Shown in pieces: positions 57,614 through 64,000 of a DNA stretch of 64,000 nt. The notes under the pieces are model-generated. The model searched no databases. It was not told the DNA's origin and saw only the letters and a list, made by a program, of their open reading frames with translations. The translations under genes and the position numbers were made by a program. The stretch is taken from the NCBI GenBank assembly GCA_964019165.1, contig OZ025280.1, forward strand, positions 14,998,428 to 15,062,427. The letters are read 5' to 3'. Every line of letters starts with the position of its first letter. Position 1 is the stretch's first letter. The stretch comes from Mastigias papua (lineage: Eukaryota > Cnidaria > Scyphozoa > Rhizostomeae > Mastigiidae).

Positions 57614-58543
57614 CAGCCTGAAATCACAAAGTCAGATGTCAGGCATTAAAGGTAGTTATGGTGGTGGTGGTGGTGTACAACTTAGTAACATACCTTACAC
57701 CTAGCATCATATAGATGGATGTAGTCAAATACCTTATCCAAACTTCCATACAATTTATCCAGAGGTACTATATTTAGTTGTAACAAATTCTACAATCTGA
57801 GACAACTCCAGAATAATGTGCATAAATCATTCCTATGCGTGTGTAGATAAGTGACTCATAACCTCTTAGTAATACTATAATACTGCATATCAACTTGTGG
57901 TGGAACAACGTCACATATACTATTACCTATGCTGTTGCTAAGGACCACCAACTAATATATTCAGGGACAAAATGACTGATGTAATAAAATCAATAACAAA
58001 ACTTAAGTGTTGGGCTCCACAAAGTACTTAATCTGAGGCTCTAGAATATTTTTGCATGTCCACCTGGGGTACAACAGCCTGCAGTCACAAAGTCAGATAT
58101 CAACCATTAAAGGTACTAATGGTAGTGGCGGGGGGGGGGGGGGTGTACAACTTAGCAACATACCCTAACCCTAGCATCATATAGATAGTTGAAGTCACAT
58201 AACTTATACAGACTTCCATATAATTTATCCAGAGGTATTATATTTATTTGTAAAACATCCTACTATATAAGAAGACTCCAACATAAAGTGCATAGATCAT
58301 GCCTATGCCTATGTAGATAAGTACCCAATAACCTCTTAGTAATCCTACAATACTGCATATCAACTTGTGGTGGAACAAAGTCACATATACTATTACCTAT
58401 GCTGTTGCTAAGGACCTCCAACTAATATATCCAGGACAAATATGAATACTGTAATAAAATCAATAACAAAACTTAAGTGTTGGGCTCCACAAAGTACTTA
58501 ATCTGGGGCTCTAGAATATTTTTGCATGTCCATCTGGGGTACA
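57614..58543. repeat. tandem duplication of about 465 bp
   Basis: Copy 1 is 57614-58073 and copy 2 is 58075-58543. Each runs from CAGCCTG(A/C)... to CTGGGGTACA with roughly 88-90 percent identity. A GGT-rich run in copy 1 corresponds to a poly-G run (58128-58142) in copy 2. Confidence 0.9.
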
Positions 58544-59879
58544 AAATTGTTGCATCTATTTTATGATGTGCCCCAACCCCCACCCCCCCTGATACTGAAT
58601 GACTGCTCCATAAATGTACAAAACTGAAATAATAGTGCCTTATAATCCTAGAGCAAACTCAACAGTAACAATATTATGAACCAAAATCACACCAGTCCTA
58701 ACCTCTTGTCAACCATATAAAGCTGTAAATTCCATCAATGACTGATATAATATAGAGCTTGCATCATAACAACAACTTTATTATCATAGCTGTACTTCAG
58801 AGGGGGGCCTCATGTGGCAATTGAGTAGAATGCAAATAAGGTTGCTGGCTCTAATTAATACAAAACTGTAACAACATATCATCATAAAAAGAATGAAATA
58901 TCAAAAGTTGTAATGGTACTGGTGACAACTGATATCTCAAAGTGAAATAGGCTAGTGACAAAAATCCTACAGGCAGACAATCAAGTACTATATTGGTACA
59001 TGTTTCATCTAAGGACATCAATTCAAATGTATGACTACCACTGTCATCTAGGCAAACCCAGTAATATCTGTCAACCTCCTACAATAGCTACCTTGAGGCA
59101 TTCAAGTAGGCAATATACAATGACAATGTATAGAGATGCTTCATAATTCAAGTTCATAACAGCTAAAGACTATTCCTATAAGTGTGCTAGTCAGAAATGA
59201 GTTGAAACTCAGAAATTGTGCATGAGTGTGGCAACACCCCTTATACATAATACTCTTTTACAGTAAGTCCCTCATACCATTTGATTACAAACAATACTGT
59301 TAATTAGGGTGTAGGCTGGAAGATGGGGCTCCAGGAATTACTATTAAACAGCGCAAATCATTGTGATCTAATACTACTTGATTCAGTCAAACCATATTAT
59401 CATGTGCAGAATGATGAATAGAAATCATGAATGGTCTTTATAACAAATAATCTTAGGATGAGAGGGAGCTGATTTGCCAGGAAACGGAGAGTTAGGACTA
59501 AAGCAACCATAAGCTCATTCCTCCAAAATAACACAAAAATCTATAGTGAATACAGCGATTAGACTCTTGTACATAATTAAGATTGTTAGACTGTTGTATA
59601 TACATAGGTGATCAGTAGAGTACTATACTGAATAAAGCCTTATGAATAACTTACTTAAGTGTGTTGACCACAATCATACTTTAGAACACAATGTCAGCCT
59701 AACAACATCAAGAAAGAACAACCTGACAACGCATGGTACTATACACCAAAGTATCAACGAATTAGTACATAAAATATCTGTATAACACTTCGAATCTTTG
59801 ACTATAAATATACCACTGAGTCAGAGTACTAAGTGTTCTACTGAGAATAAGGAAGGAATCAGCTGTAGTGACTGAGAGC

Positions 59880-62100
59880 AATATGACGCGCCCCTCAAGG
59901 TTTCAGAGAGAATACACGTAGTACCTTCCTGAAAATACTGCAACAAATTAAATTATTAAATTCCAATAATCGAAGGAATAATTTGACCAATATCTTAGCT
60001 TCAGCCTACAATAAGTCTATGGGAAAAACCAAGAGCTAACCAGAAGTCACGGACAACATATCAATCGTAAAAGACAGCGGCCTACCTGTTCATACGTATT
60101 TCATTCAACCACACGCGCAAATGCAAAGTATCAACAGCACACGCTAAACTGTCCTAGTATATCAGTAAATAATACAGTAAATATCCTCTGATTAGTATAC
60201 TGAAACTTCTGTAATAACGAAACGGTAATTTACAGGCGGAAATCAAGAGAACATGAAAGGAATTGGCATGATCATACGGCCCCAGAGGCAATCCTATACA
60301 ACCTCGATCAAAAGATGGCATTAAATCTCGTCCAACTTGGAAAGTAGCGACCGATCTACACAAAACAATCCTGGTAAAACTAAATTGAAACTTTGTCAAT
60401 GAAATAAACCACTTACCTTATAGAGAAGGGACGAAATTCCATGAAGACTTGAACGATATCCATCCCATATGAAAACACGCCCTCAACTGCAAACTTGCGG
60501 TCTTGTGTAAACACTATTGTTCGCAAACAAAGGATGAGAGGTTTCTGCGATCATGATCTTGAGTTGGGAATCCCCTCGCATTGCTATCTACAATCTACAA
60601 CAAAATAAAGAGTGTAAGGACACCAAAACATCATAGGAATAATAGCAAGAAAAGTTAGGAAATAAAATATACACATTGTAGAAATCTCTGTACAACCATG
60701 TTAAGATATTTTCTGGCTACTGGCAATGAGAATGAAACACACCGAGTGGTGGCTTCTTTGACTAAACTGAGGGGGGACGAAACCTTCTTGTTACACTTAT
60801 ATTACCGAAAAGACCTTTAACTCTTAACAATAAGTCACATATACAACTACAAAGTTAGATCCAGAACACTTCATCAATGCCCAAATTGAGCATTTCATGT
60901 AGCAGAATTCATACGGAAAGATAACGATTTCCCATCTCCTTTACGCACGCACTACCTTCTCTGGTATAAACAGGAATCTAGCAAGGAGTAGGTCAGTAAA
61001 CATGTCATCCCAATAGTGTAATAGAACCAAGACAATCTAGAGAATAAAATCAATTTGATCGGAGAGGAAGTGTCATGGCGATATACCCACGAGGGAAGCT
61101 CGCTCAAAATAATGACATAACGTGTGTAATATGAAACATGTATAGTAGACAGAAAAAGTACAGGCAATCTGAAAACAAACCCTACTACATGAGAAAACAG
61201 CTTACCTGGTAGTAGAAGGACGAAAGTTCACGTGAATTGACCCGGCAACAGAGAATAACATCAACCATAGTAGAGAGGAACTGTCATGGCGGAAAACCAC
61301 CGAAGGAAGCTATTGCAATCTCATCTCGCTGGCAATATTGTACATTAGTGACGAAAATACATAGACATTGCGCACAGAGGGCAGGTGAAAGACAGGCAAT
61401 TTAAAATAACACGTTTTAGCATCAGAAAAGGAGTCACCTGGTAGCAGAACCACGAAATCTTCTTGAACTTCCAACTGCAACATTAGTCGCATTCAAACCA
61501 TGTCCGAACTGAGAGTTGCACGTTCGGTACATCCTATTTAACAGGGATGACAAAAACAGCTAAACGCTATCCTAATACACCAAAGAATACAACATAGAAG
61601 ATCTGTTAAATTTGTTAGCACGACTTACCAGTAAAAGCATTGCGATTTGCCGAAGAGACTCGAAGGGATGGAGAAGAACTGTCATGGCGAGAGTGCCCCC
61701 GAGGGAAGCTGTTTCAACCTGGCCTAAAAAAAGAGGCAAATACAGGGCTCACATCACCCGTAACTCGAATCAAAAAAGCGGTGGTGCTATAATTTCATTG
61801 ACTAAAGACTGGCAATGATAAATCGAATCTTCAGATAGCAATGAAGCGAAGAATTAGTTGCCCAACTGTCATGGCGCATAACAGCAGCGAGGGAGGGTGT
61901 AAGAAACTGCCTCCATACATCGGAAAAAATTGTTTAAAAAACCAGACAAAGCACGGAATTGAGGAACAACATATAAGCGAACTATACTACAGTATTTAGA
62001 GAGGACAAAATACCTACTAACCTGGTAGAAATCCAACAAACTTCTCCTCGAAATTGAGCAATCCTGATGCCGATCACACACGCCCTGTACTAAGAGCAGT
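59880..62100 (-). other. array of exon-like modules (unit D)
   Basis: On minus, modules begin near a CTTCCCTCGnGGG motif and a Kozak-like GCCATGACAGTTCTTCTC. Many reach a CTACCAG-GTAAG-like donor about 100 bp later. Donors (last exon base): 62022, 61629, 61438, 61206, 60417. Donor-less relatives are near 61803, 61040, 60210 and 59880. Short peptides before the donors share E-E-x-F-V-x-L-L-P-G (for example LNFEEKFVGFLPG, LEVQEDFVVLLPG). The 61738-61629 module is preceded by a polypyrimidine-AG stretch. The ATG frame and the LPG frame are not always linked, so coding is unproven. Confidence 0.45.
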
Positions 62101-62380
62101 GCAATCCACGAGGAGGAAAACAATGGAGGACAAAAGGCGATCAACAAAGGCTCGCGTAGTCGCTCAGAAACAGTTGAATAACTCGACACAGAAAAATCAC
62201 AAAAATATCAATTTGCGCTCGTGTCGAAGAACTCACAACTTGGAACACGTATAGCTACCTTTCAGACACAGCCCGCAAACATTCCAGGAGAAGAATTCTG
62301 GACAGTACATGGCCGGCTCTGTTTGATGACAACAATAGGCGAGCTCATTTGCATTTTAGGGATCTTAGTATATAGAGATA

Positions 62381-62972
62381 TTTTTTGATAGCCCGCTAGA
62401 CGCGGGCTCCCCTACCCCAGTTACCTGCTGGCCCTTTCAAAATCAATTTGCAAATTAGCCTTGGAAAGACTAACGCAGGGCCCCATCCAGGTTGCATGGT
62501 CCGCATTGTCGATGAGCATGGATGAAAAAGCTCGCATAGGATCAAGAGAAGTTGACGTCATTGGAGCGTGTGACATCCGGCCTTTGCAATGGACAAATCG
62601 ATTAAAATTTGAGAGAAAAAGTTGTGCAAAAATGCTCGGATACCTGCGCTAGGCTATGGGGCTTTTGGACATTCTTTTTCATCTTCTAAAGCCCCATAGC
62701 CTAGCGCAGGTATCCGAGCATTTTTGCACAACTTTTTCTCTCAAATTTTAATCGATTTGTCCATTGCAAAGGCCGGATGTCACACGCTCCAATGACGTCA
62801 ACTTCTCTTGATCCTATGCGAGCTTTTTCATCCATGCTCATCGACAATGCGGACCATGCAACCTAGATGGGGCACTGCGTTAGTCTTTCCAAGGCTAATT
62901 TGCAAATTGATTTTGAAAGGGCCAGCAGGTAACTGGGGTAGGGGAGCCCGCGTCTAGCGGGCTATCAAAAAA
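62381..62972. repeat. long palindrome H5 (hairpin-forming)
   Basis: 592 bp. The arms are nearly perfectly complementary, and the loop is TTTTGGACATTCTTTTTCAT plus a few bases. The ends have AGCCCGCTAGACGCGGGCT but are preceded by TTTTTTGAT instead of CTTAGTACTGAT, matched by ATCAAAAAA on the other side. It carries its own changes (for example AAATCGATTAAAATTTGAGAG) in both arms. Confidence 0.95.
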
Positions 62973-64000
62973 ACCGCTAGTCTCCAGTATATAAATATAG
63001 TAGTTAAGTAGTGCAAATGGTTGTTCCAATAAACTGCTAAATCAAATGCATACTGTATAGTCTTCAGCATCATTCAGTACCATCTAGGCATTAAAGTAGG
63101 CTTTATGCAAGAACACTACCTCAGAAGTTTATAGTCTAAGCATTCATAATTAAAATAATACTCCTTTGTAATCCTACAGCATACTCAAAGGTCACAATAC
63201 TATGGGCCACAAACATGTAAGTGAATGCTAAACTCTTGTCAAAACCACAAAGGTCTAACTCTTAAGAATAAGTGATAAAATTGTAGAGATTGCAGCATCA
63301 AATAAAATGTAAACAAAAGTTTTGTGTTAGATAGGAGCGGGGCTTTATATGCCTATTCAATACAATACAAATAAGGTAGCTAGCTGTAACTAATACAAAA
63401 CTTTAACAACATATCGCCACATGCGGAATGATGTGTGAAAAGTGATAATGCTAATGGTAACAACTAATATCTGACAGTGATACAGGGGACGTCAATTGGG
63501 CACACCCAGTAAACACTGTCAAACTCCTATAATATATAGATTCAAGCAGGTGTTTTGACATGGCAATGCCTAATGATACTGTTTGATTCAAGTACATCAA
63601 TGCTGAAGACTATTCCTAAGAGATTGTCTAGAATATTCAACAAAGACTTGAAATTCAAAAACTGTGTATGAATGTGGCATAAGCTTGTATACATAATAAT
63701 CTCTTTGAGCAAACCCCTCATAATATTTGATTATGAAGAATACTGTTCAGTGAGCTTGGGACTGGACGGTGGGGCTCCAAGGATGAAGTCTACACAATAC
63801 ACATGCTTGTTATCCAACACTACTTGATAAACAAAAATAATGTTATCATGTGCAGAATGATTTATGGAAATCATTAATGGTGTCTATAATAAATCATCTC
63901 AGCAAGGCACAGAGCAGGTTTGCCAGGAAAAGAACATTTAGCATAAAGTGCCCACATGCATATTCAACCAAAATAACACTAAAATATATAGTGAACACAA
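62973..64000. repeat. start of repeat unit E
   Basis: AT-rich sequence continuing past the window end, resembling unit D after H4 and units A/B. The word TTATCATGTGCAGAATGATT near 63840 matches 59400, 20725 and 11940. No gene seen. Confidence 0.7.

Larger units (their letters stand above)
56793..62380. repeat. repeat unit D: long AT-rich body with minus-strand module array
   Basis: No long ORF. 56.8-59.9 kb is AT-rich and contains a tandem duplication (57614-58543). 59.3-59.5 kb resembles 11.8-12.0, 20.6-20.8 and 63.7-63.9 kb. 59.88-62.1 kb carries at least eight minus-strand modules spaced about 150-260 bp apart, many with an intact donor. It is followed (minus-strand upstream) by an ATGCAAAT octamer (62347-62354) and then palindrome H5. 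Confidence 0.8.

Noticed and set aside
57660..58142. GGT-rich and poly-G runs as a CRISPR array or satellite
   Set aside because: Only a few units, no spacers, and a eukaryotic context; simple-sequence expansion within a tandem duplication.

Overview
The window looks like repeat-rich intergenic DNA from an invertebrate metazoan, perhaps a sponge or cnidarian (low confidence). It is AT-rich, full of microsatellites, and packed with BEL/Pao, Ty3/Gypsy and RTE-like retroelements and with hAT, PIF/Harbinger, piggyBac and Mutator-like DNA transposons. Several carry spliceosomal introns. I see no prokaryotic operon, no rRNA, no recognisable tRNA, and no host gene that I can name. Nearly all coding sequence belongs to transposable elements, mostly broken by stops and frameshifts. 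The clearest exception is an uninterrupted PIF/Harbinger transposase at 7754-8791.

Layout. 0.4-1.25 kb: THAP-domain remnant (-). 1.5-3.8 kb: OTU-like fragment and a Mutator-like transposase pseudogene (+). 4.7-9.9 kb: a decayed element bounded by an inverted repeat pair, into which PIF/Harbinger-1 (6366-9049, TSD TAA) inserted. 9.9-16.8 kb: a hAT transposase pseudogene whose reading frame was split by another hAT-like element (14528-16536, 8-bp TSD). 17.0-18.4 kb: piggyBac pseudogene. 23.4-33.9 kb: PIF/Harbinger-2, split by BEL/Pao-1 (25803-31909). 34.0-36.7 kb: a hAT-type non-autonomous element holding an RTE-like LINE. 37.0-47.1 kb: a minus-strand transposon gene of a family I cannot name, split by BEL/Pao-2 (37584-44090) and by a foldback-containing element (44593-46464). 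47.3-50.7 kb: Gypsy gag-protease (+), a Gypsy integrase end (-) and a small TRIM-like LTR element. 51.2-52.5 kb: second piggyBac (-). 53.4-54.6 kb: MADF-domain gene.

The most unusual component is a repeated unit present at about 10.65-12.97, 19.41-22.44, 54.63-56.20 (partial), 56.20-62.38 and 62.38-64.0 kb. Each unit begins (plus-strand order) with a long palindrome: arms of about 260-280 bp, a loop of about 28 nt, and a small secondary hairpin at each end. It then continues through about 1.7-5.6 kb of AT-rich DNA. On the minus strand this DNA carries tandem exon-like modules of about 110 bp. Many have a Kozak-like ATG, a conserved short peptide pattern and a consensus 5' splice site. Upstream of them on the minus strand lie CCAAT/E-box-like sequences. 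The two arms of each palindrome match each other almost perfectly although different palindromes have diverged, so the arms change together. My working hypothesis is a tandem family of minus-strand, spliced, mostly non-coding transcription units ending in a long hairpin RNA. An unusual palindromic transposon duplicated with its flanks is the main alternative. Neither can be settled from sequence alone.
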